Under the pieces are notes generated by a model. That model was given only the letters and a program-made list of their open reading frames with translations, was not told the DNA's origin and ran no database searches. Below are positions 16,676 to 25,436 of a DNA stretch of 64,000 bases, in pieces. The stretch is from UBA4582 sp002389265. GTDB taxonomy: Bacteria > Pseudomonadota > Gammaproteobacteria > Pseudomonadales > Azotimanducaceae. Position 1 is the first letter of the stretch. Each line of letters starts with the position of its first letter. The position numbers and the translations under genes are program-made. Where the stretch lies: contig CALSRT010000002.1 in the NCBI GenBank assembly GCA_943788825.1, positions 620,001-684,000 of the forward strand. Reading direction: 5' to 3'.

Positions 16676-17386
16676 CTAGAGCGAGAAGTCCAGAGCATAG
16701 CCAACTACAAACTTCACTTCATCGTTGTCCAGGGCATCCGGGCCGGCATCGTCCAGATCTGTAGACGTGATCATAAAAGTGAAGCCATCCTTTGACAGCG
16801 AGACATTGTAGTCAGCATAGTCATCCGGAACGCCGTTGAAGGCTTCAGAGAAATCCCCTTGATGAAAGCCAACGTGCAAACCCAGCTCCACGCCGTTGCC
16901 TATTTCTGTCGCATAATCCGCGTAAGTGTAGGTTGTTTTGCCAAAGCCGAAGTCCTGGCCCGGGCCTTCATCGGCTTCGGTATTCGCTAAGATATTGATA
17001 CCAATAGTAAACGCATTAAATCCGATTGAGCCATAAACTTCGCCAAAGTCGAATTCTGCTTCTTCATCATAGTTGAAGTAAAGGTAACCGAGGTCGTAGC
17101 TGATCCCGCCAGCTTCGCCGGAGAAGCCAGCGTAGAGGTCGTGTTCATAGGAATAGACATCGTCGGCGGCGTAGCTCACGTTTGAAACCCACGTTCCGGC
17201 GTAGAAGCCGTTGTCTGCAGTAAAGTCGATTCCGCCTGAGACCGCTACTTCGTTTACTGACTGAGTTAGACCGCGCCAGATATAGTTGTTGGAAGCGGCG
17301 ATATTCGCAGTCCATTCGTTTGCTTGCGCGGTGCCAGTTGAAAGAAAGAGTCCCGCCGCTGCGAGTGAGAGAAGTCGTGAGTTCAT
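16676..17386 (-). CDS. TorF family putative porin (TIGR02001)
   Basis: The 236-residue protein starts with a signal peptide (MNSRLLSLAAAGLFLSTGTAQA, cleavage before NEW). It then reads ASNNYIWRGLTQS, the hallmark of the TorF/Gcw_chp outer-membrane family. The rest is acidic and rich in aromatic beta-strands (NVSYAADDVYSY, YLYFNYDEEAEFDFG) and ends in a strand with a terminal Leu. Relatives are commonly encoded next to glnK-amtB, though no such genes are here. The sigma-54 promoter and NtrC-like sites upstream fit induction under nitrogen limitation. A role as a pore for a nitrogen source is inference. Confidence 0.85.
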   Translation of the reverse strand: MNSRLLSLAAAGLFLSTGTAQANEWTANIAASNNYIWRGLTQSVNEVAVSGGIDFTADNGFYAGTWVSNVSYAADDVYSYEHDLYAGFSGEAGGISYDLGYLYFNYDEEAEFDFGEVYGSIGFNAFTIGINILANTEADEGPGQDFGFGKTTYTYADYATEIGNGVELGLHVGFHQGDFSEAFNGVPDDYADYNVSLSKDGFTFMITSTDLDDAGPDALDNDEVKFVVGYALDFSL

Positions 17387-17452
17387 GTCTTGTATTATCC
17401 CTTTATTGGTAGTGGTGAGTGGGTGATCACAGCCACCCGCTACAGGGTATTT

Positions 17453-17468
17453 TGCAAGAGCTGTGCCA
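17453..17468 (-). promoter_or_regulatory. Sigma-54 promoter
   Basis: On the minus strand TGGCAC-AGCTC-TTGCA matches the sigma-54 -24/-12 consensus, with exact GG-N10-GC spacing. Transcription would start near 17442, about 57 nt before the ATG of the TorF-family porin. Confidence 0.7.
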
Positions 17469-17489
17469 AAGGTGAGATAGCCTGGGTTC

Positions 17490-17547
17490 CTAGCAAAATT
17501 GGTGCATAAAGGCGCCTGGATTTATAAAGTCGCTCTATGATGGTGCA
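17490..17547 (-). promoter_or_regulatory. Two NtrC-like enhancer sites
   Basis: Two sites resemble the NtrC consensus TGCACTATTTTGGTGCA. 17531-17547 (CGCTCTATGATGGTGCA) agrees at 13 of 17 positions, and 17490-17506 keeps the TTGGTGCA half. They lie about 55 and 97 bp upstream of the predicted sigma-54 start, a usual place for such enhancers. Confidence 0.5.
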
Positions 17548-17854
17548 CCAAAGAAGCGCGCCGCCTTCTAATGGGGCGAAAGTGGAGTCTGCATTAGAGG
17601 TTTAGTGCAGTGGCGATCATATTTGCACTGCGATAATCATGAATCAACTGCAATGAACCGTCGATGTTCGGTCCCTCGAATTGCTGTCGAAACCAACAAC
17701 GAGGTGCATTCAAGGTATGGTCGGAGGCGAGCCGGAATGTCCAATCTTCAAGCCAGTCTTTGGAATAAAAAAGCCAGAAGAACGGGCTCTGTCATTGCGA
17801 GTGATAGCCTAGATATCGAGGTCGTAGTTTCCGCGCAAGATCGAATGTCTATAT
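17548..17854. other. Intergenic stretch, no gene seen
   Basis: No convincing gene lies upstream of the NtrC-like sites. Open frames here lack family features, hydrophobic pattern or ribosome binding sites. Confidence 0.4.
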
Positions 17855-18145
17855 TTAATGGGGCTCTGGATCGGCGGACATGGTGTGGGCTACGTCGATC
17901 CAGTAATCCAACAGATCATTGATCTGGCCCTGCGTGGCTTCACTGTAGTAAAAGCCAAGAAATGCGCAGCGTGACAATTCAATGATCGCCGCCAGCATTT
18001 GCGCCTCGCTGGTTTTATCCTCGACGATACTTAATACGCCGGAGAAGTATTGATGCTCTGCCTCAGCCCCCTCTTTGGCGAACGCCTGCAGAAGAGCCTG
18101 AACGGGTTGTACAAATTGGGTTTCTACTGTTTCTTCAAATGTCAT
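17855..18145 (-). CDS. Hypothetical protein
   Basis: This small acidic protein of about 96 residues is predicted to be mostly helical (MTFEETVETQFVQPVQALL, LAAIIELSRCAFLGFYYS). I recognise no family. The start at 18145 is preferred to one 33 codons upstream because the helical, protein-like composition begins here. The ribosome binding site is weak. It stands alone between long non-coding stretches. Confidence 0.45.
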   Translation of the reverse strand: MTFEETVETQFVQPVQALLQAFAKEGAEAEHQYFSGVLSIVEDKTSEAQMLAAIIELSRCAFLGFYYSEATQGQINDLLDYWIDVAHTMSADPEPH

Positions 18146-18785
18146 CGAGGCTCTACCAGAATCAATATGTGGTTGGTGCATAGAAAAGGCTGCATGAAGG
18201 GTTGCTGGCATCTTGCCTATGTCGATGCGCCGCTTTTTTTGCAACGCAGGGTTCTGGAAGCCACAATACCCTAATAATTAAACTTGTACGTGGATGAATC
18301 GGCAGTGGATCAATTCAACCCCAAATTCTCGTTGGGCCTGCAAAAGCAGTAGACACAAACTATTCACGACTCGCTATGTGGTGTGAAAAAATGATGCAGG
18401 TGCCTTGGGGTCTGTAGCCGACGTTAAGCTGTATTTGCTTTTGCAAAGCAGCTATCGATAATCGCGATTTCGAATGAAAAACGCTAATACTGTTTCATAA
18501 AAAAGCGACTTTGCGCTGGCGCGGCGCTTGTTCTAGCTAGCGCTACATTCGTAAAATGGACATCATTTTTAGCGCCTGAGGACCACAATAGATTCAATGG
18601 AGATCATGCTCGATAAGCGCGAAGTAATGTGTCTCATTGGGCCTTTCTGCCGGGCAATGTTCGTCACACATGACTCATCTAAAGATACAGCCGTTAATGA
18701 TCCAGAAAGTAGACGTTTGATGCCGAGAACGAAGGCTAGGCTAAGTCTAACTTAGCCCAGCCGATTCTATCCTATCCTATCGAGG
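18146..18785. other. Non-coding stretch with a dyad
   Basis: About 640 bp lie between the hypothetical gene and the SulP stop, with no recognisable gene. GGCTAAG-TCTAA-CTTAGCC (18739-18757) is a perfect 7-bp inverted repeat 29 bp past the SulP stop. It may end that transcript, although no T-run follows. A short TATCC repeat lies beside it. Confidence 0.45.
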
Positions 18786-20426
18786 CTAAGTACTGGCGAG
18801 CTTTCTTTCGGTTTCCTGCAAATACTCCACAGCTGCTCTGATAGCATCCACACGAGTTTTGAAATTCACACCATGAGATAAGCAGTACTCGTTATTCAAG
18901 TCGCCAAGCATCGTGCGAACCTCGTCGCTCATGCCTGACACGAAAACTTCTTTGTTAGCTGCGTGTGCGTCGCTACCAATTGTTTCAACGGCCCTTGCCG
19001 CTGAAACATCAACATGAGGGACTCGGCTAAAGTCTAGAATCAGTGCTGATATACCCTTCGATTTCTCCCGTACATGATGTCCAGCATCGGCAGCTGCGCC
19101 AAAACTCAAAGGTCCGCCAAAGTCAAATAAGCTAATTTTATTATCGACACTTTTTAACAGCGCAACCTCTTCTTCAGTGAGTTCGAACGATAAGCTCTTA
19201 TTATCTATATCGCCAAGTGCTTCAAGTTGTGCGTCTGATATTTCTTTCACGAAGGCGAGTGCTGCCATCACCACGCCGGCCATGACCGCTGTGATCAAGT
19301 CAACGAAGACCGTTAGAAGAACAACTAAGACCATGAGTACTAGATCCCAGCGGGGGCCCTTGTGCGCACGTTTTATATAGGCAAAATCGATGATGTCGTA
19401 ACCCGTCTTCACTAAAATTCCCGCTAATACAGCATGTGGGATTTGGGAAGCCAATGGGCCTAATGAGACAACGACAGCTAAAAGCAGAATGCTATGAATG
19501 ATTCCTGATAGTTTTGTTAAACCACCGGTACGAATGTTGATTGCCGTCCGCATCGTCGCGCCTGCACCAGGAACACCGCCAAATAGCCCGGCAACTGTGT
19601 TGCCAATCCCTTGACCAATTAACTCTTTGTTCGAGTTGTGTCTTGTGCGCGTCATGTTGTCTGCCACTAAAGAGGTGAGGAGGCTGTCTATTGCACCTAA
19701 CACCGCTAGGATTAAGGCAGCTTCAACAACAACTAGGAAGGTGTCGCCGCTGAACATCGGGATGATGAATGACGGCAAGCCTGTGGGAATATCACCCAAA
19801 ATTGGTGCGCCACTCATCATCGTGCTGGTGACAGTGCCTATGATTAATGCAGCCAATGGTGCCGGTACAAATTTTCCCAATGCCTTAGGCCATTTGAACA
19901 CAATGACTAGTGTCATTATGCCAAGTGCTAGCGCCATAAAATTTGGATCTAGTACTGAGCTAGGTATTGCCGCTAATGCTGGAATAGTTCCGCCTCCTTC
20001 AGGTTCATGTCCAAAGAGACGGCTGAACTGCAAGGCTATGATGATGCAGCCAATACCGCTCATGAAACCGGATACAACAGGATATGGCACTAGGCGGATG
20101 TACTGGCCGAAACCCAGAATACCAAAAAGGATTTGTATCAATCCTGCTAATACAACGACTGCGAAAACAAGCTCTGGGGAGCCACTCAAGGTCGCATATA
20201 CGCCTGCGAATACAACTACCATGGGACCTGTCGGGCCTGAAATCTGAGAGCTCGTTCCACCGAACAATGACGCAAAAAAACCAACAATGATAGCGCCGTA
20301 GAGACCGGCAATGGGGCCAGCGCCAGACGCCTCACCAAAGGCAAGTGCTAGTGGTAACGCGACGACGCCGGCGGTTATGCCGCCAAATAAATCGCCGCGT
20401 AAGTTTTTAGTATTGATGCCAAGCAT
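18786..20426 (-). CDS. SulP family anion (bicarbonate/sulfate) transporter
   Basis: The 546-residue inner-membrane protein has the SulP transport domain (GITAGVVALPLALAFGEASG near residues 15-34, further membrane helices to about 405). A cytoplasmic STAS domain follows at about 430-530 (ILDFSRVPHVDVSAARA). BicA-type bicarbonate importers belong to this family, and the gene for a beta-carbonic anhydrase lies just upstream on the same strand, 79 bp away. Bicarbonate uptake is therefore the likeliest role, though sulfate or dicarboxylate transport cannot be excluded. Confidence 0.9.
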   Translation of the reverse strand: MLGINTKNLRGDLFGGITAGVVALPLALAFGEASGAGPIAGLYGAIIVGFFASLFGGTSSQISGPTGPMVVVFAGVYATLSGSPELVFAVVVLAGLIQILFGILGFGQYIRLVPYPVVSGFMSGIGCIIIALQFSRLFGHEPEGGGTIPALAAIPSSVLDPNFMALALGIMTLVIVFKWPKALGKFVPAPLAALIIGTVTSTMMSGAPILGDIPTGLPSFIIPMFSGDTFLVVVEAALILAVLGAIDSLLTSLVADNMTRTRHNSNKELIGQGIGNTVAGLFGGVPGAGATMRTAINIRTGGLTKLSGIIHSILLLAVVVSLGPLASQIPHAVLAGILVKTGYDIIDFAYIKRAHKGPRWDLVLMVLVVLLTVFVDLITAVMAGVVMAALAFVKEISDAQLEALGDIDNKSLSFELTEEEVALLKSVDNKISLFDFGGPLSFGAAADAGHHVREKSKGISALILDFSRVPHVDVSAARAVETIGSDAHAANKEVFVSGMSDEVRTMLGDLNNEYCLSHGVNFKTRVDAIRAAVEYLQETERKLAST

Positions 20427-20505
20427 TCAGACTGCCTTTTAGATAAATTTTCGGGAGGTTGGTAAGGAACATACCGGCGGAAAAACCCTACCGGTACACC
20501 GTGAG

Positions 20506-21174
20506 CTAGCTCGTGGTTTGAAGTTGCTTCTCGTTACCGGCTTGAATAAGGTCGGCGTAAAGCTCTTCAACTGGAATAAATAAATTCTGAGCCTCATCAA
20601 AAGCAACTACAGTGCCGTGTTCGATATCATAGACCCAGCCATGCAGGTCAACTTCACCGGTGCTCAGCCGGCTAACGACAGCAGGGTGAGTTTTCAGATG
20701 TTGCATTTGAAGCAGTACATTCTCTTCGGTCACATTCGATAACTCGGCCTGTGTGGCCTGGCCATATTTGGCTTTCACGACATCCACAGCAGCCCTGGAA
20801 TGGTCGAGCCATTCTTGAACATGCGGTAGTCCATCGAGTCCTGCTGGGTTTAGCGCGCCTTTCATTGCGCCGCAATCGGAGTGACCGCAGACAACGATGT
20901 GCTTTACACCCAGGGCAGCAACCGCAAATTCAATCGACGCGGTAACACCCCCGGCAGTCTTAGCGTGTGGCGGCACTATGTTGCCAGCGTTTCGAATAAT
21001 GAATAGATCTCCAGGCTCGCTCTGAGTTAACAAGTTCGGGTCGACCCGTGAGTCAGCACAGGTGATGAACAACACTTCTGGGCTCTGACCGCTAGCTAAC
21101 TCTGTGAAAAGTTGTTTCCGGTCGTTGTATGGAGATGACGTAAAACGCACAAATCCTGAGATTACTTTTTCCAT
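20506..21174 (-). CDS. Beta-class carbonic anhydrase
   Basis: The 222-residue enzyme interconverts CO2 and bicarbonate in the cytoplasm. The zinc ligands and active-site pair are complete: C39-x-D41-x-R43 in ITCADSRVDP, and H98-x-x-C101 in VVCGHSDCGAM. The length is normal for the family. It is first in a two-gene unit with the SulP transporter and divergent from a LysR regulator, an arrangement suggesting inorganic-carbon supply under transcriptional control. It is not next to cyn genes, so a cyanate role is less likely. Confidence 0.93.
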   Translation of the reverse strand: MEKVISGFVRFTSSPYNDRKQLFTELASGQSPEVLFITCADSRVDPNLLTQSEPGDLFIIRNAGNIVPPHAKTAGGVTASIEFAVAALGVKHIVVCGHSDCGAMKGALNPAGLDGLPHVQEWLDHSRAAVDVVKAKYGQATQAELSNVTEENVLLQMQHLKTHPAVVSRLSTGEVDLHGWVYDIEHGTVVAFDEAQNLFIPVEELYADLIQAGNEKQLQTTS

Positions 21175-21241
21175 GACGGAATTCCTAATGTCGATGTGAT
21201 ATCTGAGTGAGTGTTGGGCGTCACTATAGTCGCAAGGATGT

Positions 21242-21292
21242 GATAGCTGTTATCCGTTAATTTAACTATTGTGATAATATTTGCTTATATCA
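21242..21292. promoter_or_regulatory. Candidate LysR operator dyads
   Basis: Two AT-rich dyads lie in the 134-bp divergent region: GATA-GCTGT-TATC (21243-21255) and TGATA-N11-TATCA (21272-21292). The second has the T-N11-A shape typical of LysR-type sites. Binding by the adjacent regulator is inference. Confidence 0.4.
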
Positions 21293-21308
21293 ACTTTTTG
21301 GACATGAA

Positions 21309-22283
21309 ATGGAAATCATCAGTCGCCTGAGCTTGAGGCAGATTCGCTATTTTACGACCATCGCGGAATGTGGAAGCTTTCGACAGGCAGCTTTTCGTCT
21401 CGAAGTTACGCAGCCTGCATTGAGCAACCAAATAGCGGCACTGGAGAAATTGCTAGGTATACAGCTATTTGAACGGACCAGGAATGGTACGACGACCACT
21501 GTAAAGGGCCGTGAACTGTTGCTAAGTGCCATGCGAGTGCTCGAGGAGGTGGATGGTTTCGTCAGTAAATCGAGAACACTCTCGGGCGCAGGGCTGGGTA
21601 CGTACAGGTTAGGAGTCACTCCAACCCTCGGTCCCTATTTGCTGCCGCATATTCTGACGCCAATACACGCGCAATACGAAAACTTGCAACTGTACGTTCG
21701 AGAAGAAGCACCCAGAGATCTGGAGGCTGGTCTATTAGAACGAAGGCACGATTTCATACTAAGTACACAACCAATCACGTCTAAGGAATTGTCGGTTTTC
21801 TTATTGTTTCGTGAACCGCTTAAATTTGCCTTGTCTAGGGAGCATAGGTTGGCAAACAAACCACGATTGAATCGCACAGACCTATTCGGGGAACGTGTGT
21901 TGACAATCAGTGAACATCATCTGTTTCATCGCCAGATCGCTGATCTTTGCGAGGATGTTGGCGCGGAGGTACGCCGTGACTTCGAAGGAACTAGTCTCGA
22001 TACGCTGAGGCAGATGGTAGTGATGGGAATGGGAACAGCCTTCTTACCAGCACTCTATGTTAAATCTGAAATTCGAGAAGAGAATGAACTGCGCATCGCT
22101 GACGTCAAGGGAGTCAATGTAGTTCGGAATCATGTTCTGGTGTGGCGAAATACTTCCCCGGATAAATCCTTCTTTCGCGAGTTGGCCATGGAGATTCGCA
22201 AAATAGTTGCACAAAATCTCAGTGACGTAGTGATACCGATCAAGGCCATGATTGGGAAGGATAGTTCTACGTCGCAGCTATAA
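21309..22283 (+). CDS. LysR-family transcription regulator
   Basis: The 324-residue protein has the LysR winged helix at residues 6-65 (LRQIRYFTTIAECGSFRQAA, TQPALSNQIAALEKLLG) and a periplasmic-binding-type effector domain from about 95 to 300. It resembles the OxyR/CynR-like branch in length and layout, but the redox cysteines of OxyR are not evident. It is divergent from the carbonic anhydrase-SulP unit and probably controls it. A terminator follows directly. Confidence 0.9.
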   Translation: MEIISRLSLRQIRYFTTIAECGSFRQAAFRLEVTQPALSNQIAALEKLLGIQLFERTRNGTTTTVKGRELLLSAMRVLEEVDGFVSKSRTLSGAGLGTYRLGVTPTLGPYLLPHILTPIHAQYENLQLYVREEAPRDLEAGLLERRHDFILSTQPITSKELSVFLLFREPLKFALSREHRLANKPRLNRTDLFGERVLTISEHHLFHRQIADLCEDVGAEVRRDFEGTSLDTLRQMVVMGMGTAFLPALYVKSEIREENELRIADVKGVNVVRNHVLVWRNTSPDKSFFRELAMEIRKIVAQNLSDVVIPIKAMIGKDSSTSQL

Positions 22284-22312
22284 AAAAGGCCCCTAAACAG
22301 GAGCCTTTTTTA
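22282..22312 (+). terminator. Rho-independent terminator
   Basis: AAAAAAGGCCCCT-AAAC-AGGAGCCTTTTTT forms a 13-bp stem with one mismatch and a T-run. It starts at the LysR stop codon and can also serve the converging porin gene. Confidence 0.8.
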
Positions 22313-22340
22313 ATTTAGCGCAATATGAGACTTTTTTTGG

Positions 22341-23861
22341 TTAGAAAGAGACGTCCCACTGCAGCCTCATGCGGTTCGAGTTATCGTCCCCGTTTAAAAA
22401 TGCGTCATCGATAGTCAGATACGAATAATCAAGCGTTATTTTATTGCTGTGTCCTGCAAAGTACCAGTTTGCGGCGATTGTGTATTCTTCACGCTCGTTG
22501 TAGAACGATCGATCATCCTCATTGGGCTCCTCAACAAAAGCGTATCGAATCGCAAACTCTAACGGTTTTGGCACCGTAGGGGTTAGGTTGTTAAAGAAGT
22601 AGCCAGACTGTAGATAAAAACCGGTGAGGTCATTGCTGGTACCCGTTAATCGGTCGTCGATAAATTTACGATGCCATTCCTGTTGCACAGAGAAGCCCTG
22701 GTATTTAAACGCGAATTCCTGGACTGCTTGTTCGACCTTAAACTGATCCGGGTTAGCTGATGCAGCGGAGGTGAATCCATCTAAATTGCCACATCCTGAC
22801 GATGACCACCGTGTGCAAGGACCTTCTGTGGTCATGCCAGCAAATGCTAGGCTACCTGTTGGTTTTTCTGTGAATTCGACATCACCCTGTTTTGATGGCA
22901 GGTCACGACCCATAAAGTTCCACTGCGCCCGTGCAGAGTACATCATGTCTCCATTGACATTTTGTACGCCGCGACCTTCACCGTTGTATACACCGATGTA
23001 GTATCGCAAGTCAGCTGCAGTGCCTTTAAACGCATGACCTCGCCATTGGACACCGACTTGTCTGTCGATCGTAAAAGTACGGTTAACAATTGATCGTTCG
23101 ACAAACTGCTGCCGACCGGACGAGTCTACCCGCTCTCGGTTCATGTCAATTTTCCACTGTCCGACGCGTAGTCCGCCAGCGGCCCACTTAGCGATGTCTA
23201 TACGCCAATCGATAACGCGAGCGCTAGAGGAAGCTGCGCTTGAGCCGGGGTTCCGACTTGGCTGAAGATCAATCTCAAAATAATACTTCAACCACGGTTG
23301 GTAGCCGTGCCCACCAATTTTCATGCGGAGTCGGCGTGCTTCAAAGTTCGATGAATCGGGATCTGCAAAATCACCAAGTTGTCTTGGGTCGCTAGAGAGT
23401 GGATTGGTGTAGCGCATCTGGGCGCGCCATTGAAGATTAGTTTGCCAATTACCGTCTCGGCTCCCCAGTCGAAATCCGTTGCTGGTGTAACTGGAAGTAA
23501 CAGGAAAATCCTTGTCAATCCTAGCTTCTACGGCGTCCGCTACAGCAATTTGAATATATTCATCGGTGGCCAACGTAACGTCTGCCGTGGATGCCAGCGT
23601 CGGAACATCTTGGTTAGGCGTCGTCGTTTTAACCTCTGCTGGGGCAGTTTCTGCTGGCGCGACTACAAAAATATCATTTTGGGTCAGCGAGTCCTTTTCC
23701 AGCAGGCTCTCATACTGTGCCGGTGTGATAATTTTATTTTCCAGCAGGATATCGAGCAGCGCCTTATCTGCTGCGTAGGCTTGCCCAAATGTACCGAGAA
23801 CAAAACTGGTAGTTAGCAGAGCTTTGATAAAAAGCCGTAAGCCATAATTCATCTTTGACAT
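22341..23861 (-). CDS. Phosphate-selective porin O/P (OprP/OprO) family porin
   Basis: The 506-residue outer-membrane protein has a signal peptide (cleavage near AYAADK) and a short helical region with LLENKIITPAQYESLL. A 16-strand-type barrel typical of the OprP family follows, ending in an aromatic Phe (LQWDVSF). The family passes phosphate or polyphosphate, but many members have other anion preferences. Given the neighbouring SulP transporter and carbonic anhydrase, a general anion pore is possible. The start could also be the second Met, three codons in. Confidence 0.87.
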   Translation of the reverse strand: MSKMNYGLRLFIKALLTTSFVLGTFGQAYAADKALLDILLENKIITPAQYESLLEKDSLTQNDIFVVAPAETAPAEVKTTTPNQDVPTLASTADVTLATDEYIQIAVADAVEARIDKDFPVTSSYTSNGFRLGSRDGNWQTNLQWRAQMRYTNPLSSDPRQLGDFADPDSSNFEARRLRMKIGGHGYQPWLKYYFEIDLQPSRNPGSSAASSSARVIDWRIDIAKWAAGGLRVGQWKIDMNRERVDSSGRQQFVERSIVNRTFTIDRQVGVQWRGHAFKGTAADLRYYIGVYNGEGRGVQNVNGDMMYSARAQWNFMGRDLPSKQGDVEFTEKPTGSLAFAGMTTEGPCTRWSSSGCGNLDGFTSAASANPDQFKVEQAVQEFAFKYQGFSVQQEWHRKFIDDRLTGTSNDLTGFYLQSGYFFNNLTPTVPKPLEFAIRYAFVEEPNEDDRSFYNEREEYTIAANWYFAGHSNKITLDYSYLTIDDAFLNGDDNSNRMRLQWDVSF

Positions 23862-23964
23862 TGTCCCAATTCCCTCGGTTTGCTATAGGTGGCGTTTTGC
23901 GGTGAATTTTAAGCGAGGTTTGTTAAGATAATGTTAATATTTATGAGGTTGTTGGCCTTTCCCC

Positions 23965-24001
23965 AAAAATAGAGCCATGAGGAACGTGAGTTCCCTCTCA
24001 C
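23965..24001 (+). repeat. Direct repeat, left copy
   Basis: This 37-bp block agrees at 30 of 37 positions with 25114-25150 in the same orientation. The two copies flank an AT-rich membrane-protein gene. In one frame both read [ST]HEE-x-E-x-PL, so they may be remnants of one coding sequence rather than element ends. Confidence 0.5.
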
Positions 24002-24138
24002 GGTCCAATTATTAAAACGTAGATGCAAAGGTAATCCCCCCCTTTTTTTTAACTTGCTGCAAAAGTAGAGGTCAGACCAACTTCTGTTGTGGGGGTACAT
24101 CAACGCAGGGGTATGCTCACCTGCATAGCCGCCTCAAC

Positions 24139-24215
24139 CTGTCACACAAGCTCATCATTGCGTCTAAACCCGTGGCTCTTTGAGACTCTTTGAAAAGAGT
24201 CAAGATGTGTGACAG
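24139..24215. other. Nested inverted repeat (possible structured RNA)
   Basis: CTGTCACACA (24139-24148) pairs with TGTGTGACAG (24206-24215). Inside lies a perfect hairpin, GACTCTT-TGAA-AAGAGTC (24184-24201). No U-run follows, so an ordinary terminator is unlikely. Confidence 0.4.
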
Positions 24216-24364
24216 TTTATTAGCCTTCCCTGGCAGTCTCCTTTATGGAGCCCGTCTCGTAGCCCGTTCGCGGCATTTTAGGGAAAGCAAAAGACCGCTA
24301 CATCAAAGCGTTCAAAATTCACAGGAACACTGCCAATGGATCTGTTGAACTTGTTTTTAAAATA

Positions 24365-24985
24365 TTAGTTTATTTTCCTATTCTCAAATCTAGCGTTTCG
24401 GCTTTCTCTGTACTTATAAAAACAGCCAAAGATAGCGGGAATTATAAGAATCAAATAGGCATTGGTTTCTGCCAGCTCTTCATAGAGCCGCCCATGCTCA
24501 ATATCCCAAAACTCTTTGTCAAATGTAGTTCCGACAACAAGGAGCAGAAAACTGATATTTAAAAAGAGCATATATTTAGAAGTTAGTAACTCGATGGCGA
24601 GAAGCCTGATTTCGCAATGGTCATAAACATTTTTGAAAAAACCGGACCATAATACGACTAGCAGAATAGTGCGGCCTATACCATGGAATAAAAACCCAGC
24701 TGTTTCCATAAATGGGAGCTTCTCAATATCGACTTCCCTTAATAAAAAGCTAAAGCACAGCAAACTCAGCCCCATATTTACCCGTTTTGATTCCTCAGAT
24801 TGATCGTTAAGCATTGTTAGTCTGAAATACAGAATCGTCGCCGAAAAAAGCAAGAATGCCTGAAAGTTCTCAAGTAGTCCGTTTTCATCATGCAAGTGAT
24901 GATGACCAAATGTGACTACAGTAAAGATGAACGCCAGATTGACAGCCAAAAAAATCGTCCAGTGCTTCAAAACAAATTCAGACAA
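24365..24985 (-). CDS. Multi-pass membrane protein of unknown function
   Basis: The 206-residue protein has about five or six hydrophobic segments, beginning WTIFLAVNLAFIFTVVTF and ending LILIIPAIFGCF, with a charged tail. Polar signatures at membrane edges include HHHLHDENGLLENFQA near the N-terminus and a conserved-looking HGIGR. I do not recognise the family. It is clearly richer in A+T than its neighbours and is bracketed by imperfect direct repeats, both signs of acquisition. The start has no strong ribosome binding site. Confidence 0.65.
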   Translation of the reverse strand: MSEFVLKHWTIFLAVNLAFIFTVVTFGHHHLHDENGLLENFQAFLLFSATILYFRLTMLNDQSEESKRVNMGLSLLCFSFLLREVDIEKLPFMETAGFLFHGIGRTILLVVLWSGFFKNVYDHCEIRLLAIELLTSKYMLFLNISFLLLVVGTTFDKEFWDIEHGRLYEELAETNAYLILIIPAIFGCFYKYRESRNARFENRKIN

Positions 24986-25113
24986 TTAGACTACCTCAAA
25001 TTAGTACCGTTATTGTTGATGCTCGGATCTTGACCGTTGCTTATAAAGGATGTTTAAGAAACGTACATAACTGTACTACTAATAGTCGTAATAGTCATTG
25101 TGACCTTTGACCT

Positions 25114-25150
25114 AAAAATAGACTCATGAGGAAGATGAGATCCCGCTCGC
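25114..25150 (+). repeat. Direct repeat, right copy
   Basis: This is the partner of 23965-24001, 1149 bp away, at the start of the open frame that contains the methyltransferase remnant. Confidence 0.5.
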
Positions 25151-25376
25151 CATTCGGTTATGGCTGCGTTATGCCAGAAGTACTCTTGCACTGTTCGGGA
25201 TTGTTCTTGCCCTAGGTTCGGTATGGACAATGAATCCTGCGACGTTAGCACTGATCATCGCGGTGCCTAGAGCCGCACTTGACGACAAGACCCTACAGGA
25301 CGAGTTAGCGGGCTATCAAGACTATGCGCGACGCGCTCCCTATCGGTTGATTCCAGGGATAGATTGCAAGATTTGA
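25122..25376 (+). pseudogene. Isoprenylcysteine carboxyl methyltransferase-family remnant (C-terminal part)
   Basis: The frame is open from just after a TAG at 25119-25121 to a TGA at 25374 and has no usable start. It encodes a hydrophobic helix (LALFGIVLALGSVW), then ALDDKTLQDELAGYQDYARR and APYRLIPGI. These match the C-terminal catalytic signature of bacterial ICMT-like methyltransferases (E-L-x-GY-x-x-YA-x-R ... YRLIPG). The N-terminal half, with the other membrane helices, is missing. The gene was probably truncated by the event that brought the AT-rich segment. Confidence 0.6.
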
Positions 25377-25387
25377 GTGGTGGATGT

Positions 25388-25436
25388 CCCGAACTTATCC
25401 CCCGAACTCTTTCCCGAACTCTTTCCCGAACTTATA
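25388..25436 (+). repeat. 12-bp tandem repeat
   Basis: Four units based on CCCGAACTCTTT stand in tandem, the first and last diverged, 67 bp before the serine hydrolase start. They may be slippage products; no function is evident. Confidence 0.6.

Larger units (their letters stand above)
23862..24364. other. AT-rich non-coding stretch with repeat and hairpins
   Basis: About 500 bp without a recognised gene hold the left direct repeat (23965-24001), a T/C-rich run near 24038-24050, and a nested inverted repeat (24139-24215). Confidence 0.5.

Noticed and set aside
20506..21174. Cyanate operon (CynR-CynT)
   Set aside because: No cyanase gene is present; the partner is a SulP transporter.
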